This document shows, piece after piece, positions 8,779 through 16,555 of a stretch of DNA of 64,000 bases. The notes below the pieces were generated by a model. The model was not told where the DNA came from. It searched no databases and saw only the letters and a program-made list of their open reading frames with translations. This DNA comes from an uncultured beta proteobacterium (lineage in GTDB: Bacteria > Pseudomonadota > Gammaproteobacteria > Burkholderiales > Burkholderiaceae_C): the NCBI GenBank assembly GCA_903830985.1, contig CAIKVZ010000055.1:1-64000 (forward strand), given 5' to 3'. Made by a program: the position numbers and the translations under genes. Each line of letters starts with the position of its first letter. Positions within the stretch are counted from its first letter, which is position 1.

Positions 8779-11337
8779 ATGCCAGCGCAACAGACTTCAG
8801 TCATCACTTGGTGGCCGGCCAACCGGGCCGCCGACACGCCCGCCTTCGGGGAACCGGTGGAGCTCAGCATCAACGGCCAGCGCGTGCAGGCGCCTGCGGG
8901 CGCCTCCGTGCTGAACGCCGCCAGCGTTGCCGGGATCTATATTCCGGCGCTGTGCGCGCACCCGGATCTGCCGCCGGCCCAGCAGCGCGCCTGTGGCGAC
9001 AAGGCCGACTCCGGCTGCAATCTTTGCCTGATCGAAATCAGTGGCATCCCCGGCATGAGCAAAGCCTGTTCCACCGCCGTGCGCGCTGGCATGACAGTGC
9101 GCAGCGACACGCCACAGATCCAGAAGGCACGCCAGGAGCACCTGGCCAAGATCCTGGGACCGCACCCCCATGTCTGTCTGGTTTGCCCGCAACGCGATGG
9201 CTGCTCGCGCACGCAGTGCTCGTACGGCAATCCGCCCGAGGCCCGCTGCTGCTCGATCTTTTCCAGCTGCGAGTTGCGCAAGGTGGCCGACTACGTCGTG
9301 ATCCCCAACAGCACGCCGCCCTACAAGCCGGCGGGCTTGCCGGTCATCACCAATGAGCCCTTCTTCGATCGGGACTACAACCTGTGCATCGACTGCCGCC
9401 GCTGCCTGGTGGCCTGCAACGATGTGCGCGGCGTCGGCTGCCTGGAGGTCAAGGAAGTGCAGACCCCCCAGGGTGTGCGCCGCTATGTCGGCACGATTGC
9501 GCCCACGCTGATCGACTCGGGCTGCAAGTTCTGCCAGGCCTGTGTCGTCGTCTGCCCCACCGGCGCCCTCACCGACCGCACGCTGGACCCGGCGCGGCGC
9601 GAGCAAAGCATGGTTCCCTGCAAGCAGGCCTGCCCCGCCGGCATCGACGTGCCGCGCTACGTGCAGCTGGCGGCCCAAGGAAAGTACGGCGAAGCCATCG
9701 CCGTGGTGCGCGAAAAACTGCCCTTCCCCGGCATCGTCGGGCGCGCCTGTTTCGCCATGTGCGAGACCGCCTGCCGGCGCGGCCAACTCGATGATCCGCT
9801 GTCCATCCGTTCGCTCAAACGCATCGCCGCCGACAACGACACCGGCCTGTGGCGCGAGCACTCGACGCAACTGGCGCCAAGCGGGCGCCGGGCCGCGGTG
9901 ATCGGCGCCGGACCGGCGGGTCTGACCGTCGCCTATTACCTGGCAAAGAAGGGGCACGCCGTGACCGTCTTTGACGCCCAACCGGCAGCCGGTGGCATGG
10001 CCCGTTACGGCATCCCCTCCTACCGCGTGCCGGTCAATGTCATCGACGACGAAATCGCCGAAGTGCAAAAGCTCGGCGTGGCGTTCCAGTTCAATAGCCG
10101 CGTGGAAAGCGCCGACGCGCTGTTCGGGCAGGGCTTCGAAGCCTTGTTCATCGGCATCGGCGCGCAGGGCGGCGACAAGCTGGGAATTCCCGGTGAGGAT
10201 CTGCCCGGCGTGGTCGACAGTCCCAGCTACCTCAAGGCCGCAACCATGGGGCTGGTGAACACGCCGGCGGGCCTGCAGACCGGCGCCAAGGTGGTGGTCA
10301 TAGGCGGCGGCAATGTCGCCACCGACAACGCCCGCTCGTCCCGGCGCTTTGGCGCCGAGGTGGACATGGTGTATCGGCGCACGCAGGACGAGATGCCGGC
10401 GCGCGCCGAGGAAGTCGAGGGCTGTGTGGACGAGGGTGTGAACCTGCGCTTCCTGCTCTCGCCCAAAAAGTTCGAAATGGCCAGCGATGGCCCGGGTCTG
10501 AACATCACCTACGCCCGCATGGCGCTGGGTGCACCCGATGCCTCCAAACGTCGCTCGGCCATCGACACCGGTGAAGAGTGCTGCGAGCGGGTGGACCTGG
10601 TGATCTCCGCGGTGGGCCAGCACCCCCAGCGTTTCGAAGGCTTCGGCGTGCTGACCGACCAAAAGGGTCGCATCACGGTGCGCCAGGACTCCATGCTCAG
10701 CAGCCGTGCGGCCGTGTATGCGGGAGGCGACTGCGTGCTCGGGCCGTCGACGCTGATCGAGTCCATCGCGCAGGGCCGCGTCGCCGCAGCCGCCATGGAC
10801 CGGCAACTCGGTGGCGACGGTGACATCGAGGAAAAACTGCTGCGCGACGGCTGGGAAAGCGACCCTTTCCTGGGCCCCGACCCGCAATTCAATCGGCGAC
10901 ACAAGTTCCATCCGATCATGCTGCAGCCGGCGCAACGCGGCGGCTGGGACGAGGTGGAAAAAGGCTTTGACGACGCCAGCGCGCGCGCCGAAGCCGCGCG
11001 CTGCTTCAAATGCAATCTGGCGCCCAGGATCACCGATGCGGTGCTGCCGCCCGAGTCCTGGCTGGACTTCGAGCCTCAGGTGGTGGCGGGCATGAGCGCC
11101 GAGGCAGGGGTGTTTCAGCTGCTGGACGCCGACAAGAACGTGCTCATGATCAAGGGCGTCGAGAACCTGCAGCGCGGGCTGCAGGAGCAGCTCGGGGGTT
11201 CCCACGGCGCGGTGGCGTTCACCTTCGAAGCAGCCGCCATGTACACCTCGCGCGAGTCCCAGATGATCCAGGCCTATCTGCAGGAGCACGGCCAGATGCC
11301 GGGCGGTGGAGCGGATGAGCTTGATGACCTGTTTTAA
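8779..11337 (+). CDS. bzdV: BzdV: multi-domain Fe-S flavoprotein, probable NAD(P)H:ferredoxin oxidoreductase
   Basis: An 852-residue cytoplasmic electron-transfer protein. Residues about 25-110 form a plant-type [2Fe-2S] domain with a cysteine-rich hydrogenase/NuoG-like segment to about 180. Two [4Fe-4S] sites follow near residues 201 (CIDCRRCLVACND) and 248 (CKFCQACVVVCPTG). A GltD-type Fe-S region starts near 280 (CKQACPAGIDVP). A two-dinucleotide-binding flavoprotein part has GAGPAG near 376 and GGGNVA near 508. A late CFKC motif lies near 741, followed by a C-terminal extension. This plan fits BzdV, proposed to regenerate reduced ferredoxin for benzoyl-CoA reductase. The start follows AGGAGAAGCAG. 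It ends in an acidic DELDDLF tail. Confidence 0.88.
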   Translation: MPAQQTSVITWWPANRAADTPAFGEPVELSINGQRVQAPAGASVLNAASVAGIYIPALCAHPDLPPAQQRACGDKADSGCNLCLIEISGIPGMSKACSTAVRAGMTVRSDTPQIQKARQEHLAKILGPHPHVCLVCPQRDGCSRTQCSYGNPPEARCCSIFSSCELRKVADYVVIPNSTPPYKPAGLPVITNEPFFDRDYNLCIDCRRCLVACNDVRGVGCLEVKEVQTPQGVRRYVGTIAPTLIDSGCKFCQACVVVCPTGALTDRTLDPARREQSMVPCKQACPAGIDVPRYVQLAAQGKYGEAIAVVREKLPFPGIVGRACFAMCETACRRGQLDDPLSIRSLKRIAADNDTGLWREHSTQLAPSGRRAAVIGAGPAGLTVAYYLAKKGHAVTVFDAQPAAGGMARYGIPSYRVPVNVIDDEIAEVQKLGVAFQFNSRVESADALFGQGFEALFIGIGAQGGDKLGIPGEDLPGVVDSPSYLKAATMGLVNTPAGLQTGAKVVVIGGGNVATDNARSSRRFGAEVDMVYRRTQDEMPARAEEVEGCVDEGVNLRFLLSPKKFEMASDGPGLNITYARMALGAPDASKRRSAIDTGEECCERVDLVISAVGQHPQRFEGFGVLTDQKGRITVRQDSMLSSRAAVYAGGDCVLGPSTLIESIAQGRVAAAAMDRQLGGDGDIEEKLLRDGWESDPFLGPDPQFNRRHKFHPIMLQPAQRGGWDEVEKGFDDASARAEAARCFKCNLAPRITDAVLPPESWLDFEPQVVAGMSAEAGVFQLLDADKNVLMIKGVENLQRGLQEQLGGSHGAVAFTFEAAAMYTSRESQMIQAYLQEHGQMPGGGADELDDLF

Positions 11338-11350
11338 GGAGAACTGTCCG

Positions 11351-12133
11351 ATGAGCCCAACGCAAACTTTCGAATTCATTCGCTACGGCGTCGCCGATGG
11401 TCTGGCGACACTGAGCATCCACCGGCCGCCCTTCAACGTCCTGGACATCCCGACCATGGCCGAGATCAATGACGCGCTGGACGCGTGCAGCCAGGACGAC
11501 AGCGTCAAGCTGCTGCTCATCACCGGCGCGGGCGAGAAGGCCTTTTCCGCCGGCGTCGAGGTGGCAGATCACACGCCGGACAAGGTGGACCGGATGATTG
11601 AAGTGTTTCACGGCATCTTTCGCCGGCTGCACAAGTTGCCCATGCCCACCGTGGCAGCGGTGAACGGCGCGGCACTCGGTGGCGGCATGGAGCTGGCCAT
11701 CGCCTGCGACATGATCGTGGCCGCGGCCGGCGCCAAATTTGGCCAGCCGGAGATCAAGCTGGCGGTGTTCCCACCGATCGCGGCCGTGCTGCTGCCGCGT
11801 CTGGTGTCGCCCGCCCGGGCCATGGAGATGCTGCTGGGCGGAGAAAACTTCACGGCCGAGCAAGGCCACGCGCTGGGCCTGGTGAATCGCGTCTTCCCAA
11901 GGGAATCCTTCGCCGCCGACGCACAGGCCTTTGTGGCGCCGTTCCTGAAACTGTCCCGCGTCGCGCTGCTGAGCACGCGCCGCGCCATCCGCGCCGCCAG
12001 CGGCCAGCCCTTTGACGCCGCGCTTGACACCGTGGAAGACATCTACCTCAAGGAACTCATGCTGACCGACGACGCGAAAGAGGGTTTGGCGGCGTTCCTG
12101 GAAAAGCGCCCGCCGGTCTGGCGCAACAGCTGA
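11351..12133 (+). CDS. bzdW: Cyclohexa-1,5-diene-1-carbonyl-CoA hydratase
   Basis: A 260-residue crotonase-fold enzyme of the length expected for dienoyl-CoA hydratase (Dch/BzdW). It adds water to cyclohexa-1,5-diene-1-carbonyl-CoA, giving 6-hydroxycyclohex-1-ene-1-carbonyl-CoA. Oxyanion-hole regions are GEKAFSAGVEVADHTPDKVD and AAVNGAALGGGMELAIACD. The gene follows bzdV behind AAGGAGAACTGTCCG, which fixes the ATG at 11351 over an earlier in-frame ATG inside bzdV. The step assignment rests on the W-X-Y gene order. Confidence 0.9.
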   Translation: MSPTQTFEFIRYGVADGLATLSIHRPPFNVLDIPTMAEINDALDACSQDDSVKLLLITGAGEKAFSAGVEVADHTPDKVDRMIEVFHGIFRRLHKLPMPTVAAVNGAALGGGMELAIACDMIVAAAGAKFGQPEIKLAVFPPIAAVLLPRLVSPARAMEMLLGGENFTAEQGHALGLVNRVFPRESFAADAQAFVAPFLKLSRVALLSTRRAIRAASGQPFDAALDTVEDIYLKELMLTDDAKEGLAAFLEKRPPVWRNS

Positions 12134-12163
12134 TTCGACCCCATTACACAAAAAGGAAACCCC

Positions 12164-13234
12164 ATGATTCCGGAATTCATCGATACCTGGCAAATGGCCG
12201 AACCGGGCAAGCTGGTCAGGACCCGCATCCCCATGCCCGCGCTGGCCAGCGGCGACGTGGTGGTGCAGATCAGTGGTTGTGGCGTCTGCCACACCGATCT
12301 GTCGTACTTCTACATGGGCGTGCCGACGGTGCAAAAGCCGCCCCTGTCCCTGGGACACGAAATCAGCGGCGTGGCCATAGGCGGCGAAGCCAGCATGCTG
12401 GGCAAGGAAGTCATCATTCCGGCCGTGTTGCCCTGCGGCGAATGCGATCTCTGCCGCGCGGGCCGCGGCAACCGTTGCCTGGCGCAAAAGATGCCCGGCA
12501 ATTCCATGGGCATCTACGGCGGCTTCTCCAGCCATATCGTGGTGCAGGCGAAGTTCCTGTGCGTCGTGGGCGACCGCAAGGGGATCCCGCTGGAACACCT
12601 GTCGGTGATCGCCGATGCCGTGACCACGCCCTACCAGGCCGCCGTGCGCGCCAAGCTCGGTGTGGGCGATCTGGTGGTGGTGGTGGGTGCAGCCGGCGGC
12701 GTCGGCAGCTTCATGGTGCAGGTGGCCAAGGCCATGGGCGCCAAGATGATCGTCGGCATCGACGTGAACGCCGAGAAGCTGAAAAAGATGGAAGGCTTTG
12801 GTGCCGACGCCACCATCAACCCGCGCGGTTTGAGCAGCAAGGAAGTGAAGGAACAATTCAAGAAAATCGCCAAGGACGCCGGCGTCTCCGGCAACACCGG
12901 CTGGAAGATCTTTGAATGCACGGGCACCAAGCCCGGCCAGGAAACGGCCCTGTCGCTGCTGTCCTTTGTTGGCATGCTGGTGGTGGTGGGCTATGGCACA
13001 GAAGAGACCAGCTACATGCTGTCCAAGCTCATGGCCTTCGACGCCGAAATCATCGGCACCTGGGGCTGCACACCCGACAAATACCCGGCGGTGCTGGAAA
13101 TGTGCCTGGATGGGCGCATCCAGCTCGAGCCCTTTGTCGAAACCCGACCCATGAGCCAGATCGAACAGGTGTTCGACCAGGCCCATCACGGCAAACTCAG
13201 CCGCCGCGTCATTCTCACGCCCGATTTCAATTAA
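12164..13234 (+). CDS. bzdX: 6-hydroxycyclohex-1-ene-1-carbonyl-CoA dehydrogenase
   Basis: A 356-residue zinc-dependent medium-chain alcohol dehydrogenase. The catalytic zinc region reads CGVCHTDLSYF and LGHEISG. The structural zinc loop has CGECDLCRAGRGNRC. The Rossmann nucleotide-binding loop is GAAGGVGSFM. It oxidises 6-hydroxycyclohex-1-ene-1-carbonyl-CoA to the 6-oxo compound with NAD+, the second modified beta-oxidation step (Had in Thauera, BzdX in Azoarcus). The start follows AAAAAGGAAACCCC. Confidence 0.92.
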   Translation: MIPEFIDTWQMAEPGKLVRTRIPMPALASGDVVVQISGCGVCHTDLSYFYMGVPTVQKPPLSLGHEISGVAIGGEASMLGKEVIIPAVLPCGECDLCRAGRGNRCLAQKMPGNSMGIYGGFSSHIVVQAKFLCVVGDRKGIPLEHLSVIADAVTTPYQAAVRAKLGVGDLVVVVGAAGGVGSFMVQVAKAMGAKMIVGIDVNAEKLKKMEGFGADATINPRGLSSKEVKEQFKKIAKDAGVSGNTGWKIFECTGTKPGQETALSLLSFVGMLVVVGYGTEETSYMLSKLMAFDAEIIGTWGCTPDKYPAVLEMCLDGRIQLEPFVETRPMSQIEQVFDQAHHGKLSRRVILTPDFN

Positions 13235-13262
13235 CTCAACTCAACTAAGCAGGAGTATTTTC

Positions 13263-14393
13263 ATGTCACTCAATTGGCTGCGCCGCGACAACGAACTGAA
13301 AGACCACGCCCTGTTGGGCGAAGAACATTTCGGCACCGAGGCTCCCTCGGTCATCTATGAACGCCGACCCATCGTCGACCCCCAGGGCAATACCGTGGAG
13401 GGACTTTTTTCCTCCTGGATCATCCTGAACAACCCAACGCAATACAACTCCTACACCACGGAAATGGTGAAAGCGGTGATTGCCGGATTCCAGCGCGCCT
13501 CCAGCGACCGCGCGATTGTGGCCGTGGTCTTCACGGCGGTGGGCGACAAGGCTTTTTGCACCGGCGGCAATACGGCCGAGTACTCGGCCTACTACTCGAA
13601 ACGGCCGAATGAATACGGCGAGTACATGGACCTGTTCAATGCCATGGTGGACGGCATCCTGAATTGCAAGAAGCCCGTGATCTGCCGCGTCAACGGCATG
13701 CGCGTCGCCGGCGGCCAGGAAATCGGCATGGCCACGGACCTGACCGTCACCTCCGACATGGCCATCTTTGGCCAGGCCGGCCCGAAGCACGGCAGTGCGC
13801 CCGATGGCGGCTCCACCGATTTCCTGCCGTGGATGCTGAACATGGAAGACGCCATGTACAACTGCGTTTCCTGCGAGACCTGGAGCGCCTACAAGATGCG
13901 CGCCAAGAACCTGGTGACCAAGGTGGTCCCGGTGCTCAAGAAAGACGGCGAGTGGGTGCGCAATCCGCTGGTACGCACCGACACCTACGTGGACGATGGC
14001 GAGCTGGTGTACGGCGAGTCGGTGGCGCCCGAGCAACTGAAGGCGGCGAAGGAATTGATGGCGCAATGCAGCACCGATTTCAGCCGTCTCGACGCCGCGG
14101 TGAACGAACTGATCTGGAAATTCACCAACCTGTTCCCCCATTGCCTGATCAAGTCGATCGACGGCATTCGGGGCAAGAAGAAATTTTTCTGGGATCAGTT
14201 CAAGCTGGCCAATCGCCACTGGCTTGCAGCCAACATGAACCACGAGGCCTGGCTCGGCTTCAATGCCTTTGACGCCAAAAAGGCCACAGGCAAGGACGTG
14301 ATCGACTTTGTCAAATACCGCCAACTGGTGGCGCAAGGTGCGCTGTTCGACGACGCCTTCGCCGAGCAGGTACTGGCCAAGCCCCGGGCCTGA
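13263..14393 (+). CDS. bzdY: 6-oxocyclohex-1-ene-1-carbonyl-CoA hydrolase (ring opening)
   Basis: A 376-residue crotonase-superfamily enzyme, longer than ordinary enoyl-CoA hydratases and typical for Oah/BzdY/BamA. Conserved segments include GDKAFCTGGNTAEYSAYYSK, CRVNGMRVAGGQEIGMATDL and FGQAGPKHGSAPDGGSTDFL. It hydrates and hydrolytically opens the ring to 3-hydroxypimelyl-CoA, completing the upper pathway. Its presence is a good marker for anaerobic benzoyl-CoA degradation. The Shine-Dalgarno is AGGAG before the ATG at 13263. Confidence 0.94.
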   Translation: MSLNWLRRDNELKDHALLGEEHFGTEAPSVIYERRPIVDPQGNTVEGLFSSWIILNNPTQYNSYTTEMVKAVIAGFQRASSDRAIVAVVFTAVGDKAFCTGGNTAEYSAYYSKRPNEYGEYMDLFNAMVDGILNCKKPVICRVNGMRVAGGQEIGMATDLTVTSDMAIFGQAGPKHGSAPDGGSTDFLPWMLNMEDAMYNCVSCETWSAYKMRAKNLVTKVVPVLKKDGEWVRNPLVRTDTYVDDGELVYGESVAPEQLKAAKELMAQCSTDFSRLDAAVNELIWKFTNLFPHCLIKSIDGIRGKKKFFWDQFKLANRHWLAANMNHEAWLGFNAFDAKKATGKDVIDFVKYRQLVAQGALFDDAFAEQVLAKPRA

Positions 14394-14397
14394 CAGC

Positions 14398-15144
14398 ATG
14401 CAACTCAAGGACAAGGTGGCGATCGTCACCGGTGCCGGCCAGGGCATTGGCGCCGCCGTGGCCCAAGCCTATGCCGCCGAAGGCGCCCGCGTGGCCGTGA
14501 TCGACATGAACCTGGACGCGGCCAGCGCCGTGGCCGAGGGCATACGCGCGGCCGGCGGGCAGGCCATGGCCGTGGCCTGCGATGTGGCGCAGCGCGCGCA
14601 GGTCGACGCCATGGCGGCGCAGGTGACGCTGGCCTGGGGCCGGGTCGACATCCTGGTGAACAACGCCGGCATCACACGCACGGCGATGTTGCACAAGATG
14701 ACGTCTGAGCAGTGGCAGGCCGTGCTCGGCGTGCACCTGACCGGCAGCTTCAACTGCCTGCAGGCGGTGGTGGATGGCATGATCGAGCGCCGCTACGGCC
14801 GCATCATCTTCGTCACGTCCGCCGCGGGTATTCTGGGCACCGTGGGCCAGATCAATTACAGCGTGGCCAAGGCCGGCATCCTGGGCATGACCAAGAGCTG
14901 CGCGCGGGAACTGGCGCGGCACAACATCACGGCCAATGCCATTGCCCCGGGAGCGGCCACGCCGATGACCGAGACGATACGCACCGACGAACGCTTCAAG
15001 GAAAAATACCTGGACCGCATCGCCCTGGGGCGCTGGGCGCAACCGGAAGAAATCACCCCGGTCTTTGTCTTCTTCGCCTCCGATGCATCTTCCTACGTCA
15101 CCGGCCAGATCCTGGCTGCCGACGGCGGCATGACGATCCACTAG
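14398..15144 (+). CDS. bzdZ: Short-chain dehydrogenase/reductase (BzdZ-like)
   Basis: A 248-residue classical SDR. The cofactor motif is VTGAGQGIGAAVAQ, followed by NNAG (LVNNAGITRTAM), the catalytic Ser in VTSAAGILG and the YSVAK active site. An acidic residue after the second strand (VIDMNLD) suggests NAD(H) preference. It begins 4 bp after bzdY and matches bzdZ of Azoarcus in position. It may oxidise a hydroxyacyl-CoA of the pathway, such as 3-hydroxypimelyl-CoA; the substrate cannot be read from the sequence. Confidence 0.85.
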   Translation: MQLKDKVAIVTGAGQGIGAAVAQAYAAEGARVAVIDMNLDAASAVAEGIRAAGGQAMAVACDVAQRAQVDAMAAQVTLAWGRVDILVNNAGITRTAMLHKMTSEQWQAVLGVHLTGSFNCLQAVVDGMIERRYGRIIFVTSAAGILGTVGQINYSVAKAGILGMTKSCARELARHNITANAIAPGAATPMTETIRTDERFKEKYLDRIALGRWAQPEEITPVFVFFASDASSYVTGQILAADGGMTIH

Positions 15145-15154
15145 GGCAAGGCTC

Positions 15155-15772
15155 ATGGCGCAAATCTATTCCTTCGACGGTGTCGTCCCGGTGATCGATC
15201 CCAGTGCCTTTGTGCATCCGAGCGCGGTAGTCATTGGCGACGTCATCATCGGCCCCGGGGTCTACGTGGCACCGTGCGCCTGCCTGCGCGGCGACCTGGG
15301 ACGCATCGTCATCGGTGCCGGAGCGAACATCCAGGACACCGTGGTGGTGCACGGTTTCCCCAGCACCGACACCGTGATCGAAGAGAACGGTCACATCGGA
15401 CACGGTGCCATCATCCATGCGTGCACGCTGCGCCGCAATGTGCTGGTCGGAATGAATGCCGTCGTGATGGATTTCGCCGAGATCGGCGAATCCTCCATCG
15501 TCTCGGCCTCGGCCTTCGTCGCCGCCAAGAGCGTGATTCCGCCCAGAAGCCTGGCGATGGGGGTGCCGGCCAAGGTGGTGCGCAGCCTGACGCCGCAGGA
15601 GCTGGAATGGAAGCTGCAGGCCACGGCCACCTACCAGCGGCTGTGCCTGGATTCCAGGCGCTCCATGGTACCCTGCATTCCACTCACCGCGCCCGAGGAA
15701 GGACGGCGCCGCTGCAGCGCCGCCGATGTGCGACCACTGTCCGAATTCAAGCTGCAAATCAGCGCAGAATAG
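15155..15772 (+). CDS. PaaY-like thioesterase / gamma-carbonic-anhydrase-fold hexapeptide protein
   Basis: A 205-residue left-handed beta-helix protein with repeated hexapeptides (AVVIGDVIIGPGVYVAPCAC, VIEENGHIGHGAIIHACTLR). The metal-binding histidines HGF and HIGHGAIIH are present. It resembles PaaY/CaiE. PaaY is a thioesterase that removes dead-end CoA esters in phenylacetate degradation, which suits a place at the end of a CoA-ester operon. It starts 10 bp after bzdZ. Azoarcus sp. CIB has benzoate-CoA ligase bzdA after bzdZ; here that gene is absent. Gamma-class carbonic anhydrase is the alternative reading. Confidence 0.75.
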   Translation: MAQIYSFDGVVPVIDPSAFVHPSAVVIGDVIIGPGVYVAPCACLRGDLGRIVIGAGANIQDTVVVHGFPSTDTVIEENGHIGHGAIIHACTLRRNVLVGMNAVVMDFAEIGESSIVSASAFVAAKSVIPPRSLAMGVPAKVVRSLTPQELEWKLQATATYQRLCLDSRRSMVPCIPLTAPEEGRRRCSAADVRPLSEFKLQISAE

Positions 15773-15836
15773 CGGGCATTGGCGTCGACCCTCCAAGCTC
15801 TTTCATTTACTTTTCGACTGCCAGCAGGTTTCCATC

Positions 15837-16298
15837 ATGAACAGCTTCAAAGATCTCATGCTCGCCGACCATCGCCGTTGTGATGTGTTTTTTGCTTCGG
15901 CCGAACAGGCCGCTGCGGCCCAGGCCTGGGACCGGGCCCGGGCTTCGTTTTCCGCCTTCCAGCGCGCCATGGAGCGGCACTTTGCCGCCGAAGAACAGGT
16001 GCTTTTTCCCGCTTTTGAGAGCGCCACCGGCATGACCATGGGCCCCACGCAGGTGATGCGCGACGAGCATGTGCAGATGAACCAGCTCATGGCGGCAGCG
16101 CAGCAATCCCTTGTGGCCCAGGACGGCGAAGACTTCTCGGGCAACACCGAGACCCTGCTGATCATGATGCAACAGCACAACATGAAGGAAGAGCAGGTCC
16201 TCTATCCGATGTGCGACGCGCACCTGAGCGATCAGGCCGCCGCCCTGCTGGCGCAACTGAGCGCGCAGATCGGCACCGCGCCAGCGCCGCAGGCATGA
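15837..16298 (+). CDS. Hemerythrin-like HHE-domain protein
   Basis: A 153-residue all-helical protein with hemerythrin HHE motifs: ADHRRC near the N terminus, MERHFAAEEQVLFPAFE, MRDEHVQMNQLM, and HNMKEEQVLYPMCD. These His and Glu residues would bind a di-iron centre that senses or handles O2 or NO. It starts a three-gene cassette with DUF2249 and NnrS-like genes (overlapping starts), 64 bp after the paaY-like gene. Such combinations are usual in denitrifiers and suggest a role in nitric oxide or iron-sulfur stress during anaerobic growth. Confidence 0.82.
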   Translation: MNSFKDLMLADHRRCDVFFASAEQAAAAQAWDRARASFSAFQRAMERHFAAEEQVLFPAFESATGMTMGPTQVMRDEHVQMNQLMAAAQQSLVAQDGEDFSGNTETLLIMMQQHNMKEEQVLYPMCDAHLSDQAAALLAQLSAQIGTAPAPQA

Positions 16299-16555
16299 CG
16301 CCGCCGGACACGATCGAGGCGGTTATCGACGGGCGCGGCATGGAGCCGCCCGAGCCCTTTGTGCGGGTGATGGACGCGCTCAGCGTCTGCCCGGACGGAC
16401 GGGCCGTTTTGCTGTTGTTGTCGCGTGAGCCCTACCCGCTTTATCGGGCGCTGGCGCTCAACGGTTTTGCGCACAGTGTGCGCCACGCAGAAGATGGAAC
16501 CGTGGAAATTCTGAGCTGGCGCGATCCGGACCATGCAGGCACTGCTGTCGTTTGA
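16295..16555 (+). CDS. DUF2249-like small protein
   Basis: An 86-residue protein whose ATG overlaps the hemerythrin stop (ATGA), so translation is coupled. The sequence (EPPEPFVRVMDALSVCPDGR, LLLSREPYPLYRALALNGF) fits the DUF2249 / SirA-like fold. These small proteins often accompany hemerythrins and NO-related membrane proteins in denitrifiers. The function is not established. It overlaps the next gene by 23 bp. Confidence 0.7.
   Translation: MTPPDTIEAVIDGRGMEPPEPFVRVMDALSVCPDGRAVLLLLSREPYPLYRALALNGFAHSVRHAEDGTVEILSWRDPDHAGTAVV

Noticed and set aside
8797-11379. A long open frame on the minus strand opposite bzdV
   Set aside because: Bzd genes here are very GC-rich, so the complementary frame has few stops. 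The peptide is His/Ala/Gly/Arg-rich with no family features, and bzdV on the other strand is clearly real.
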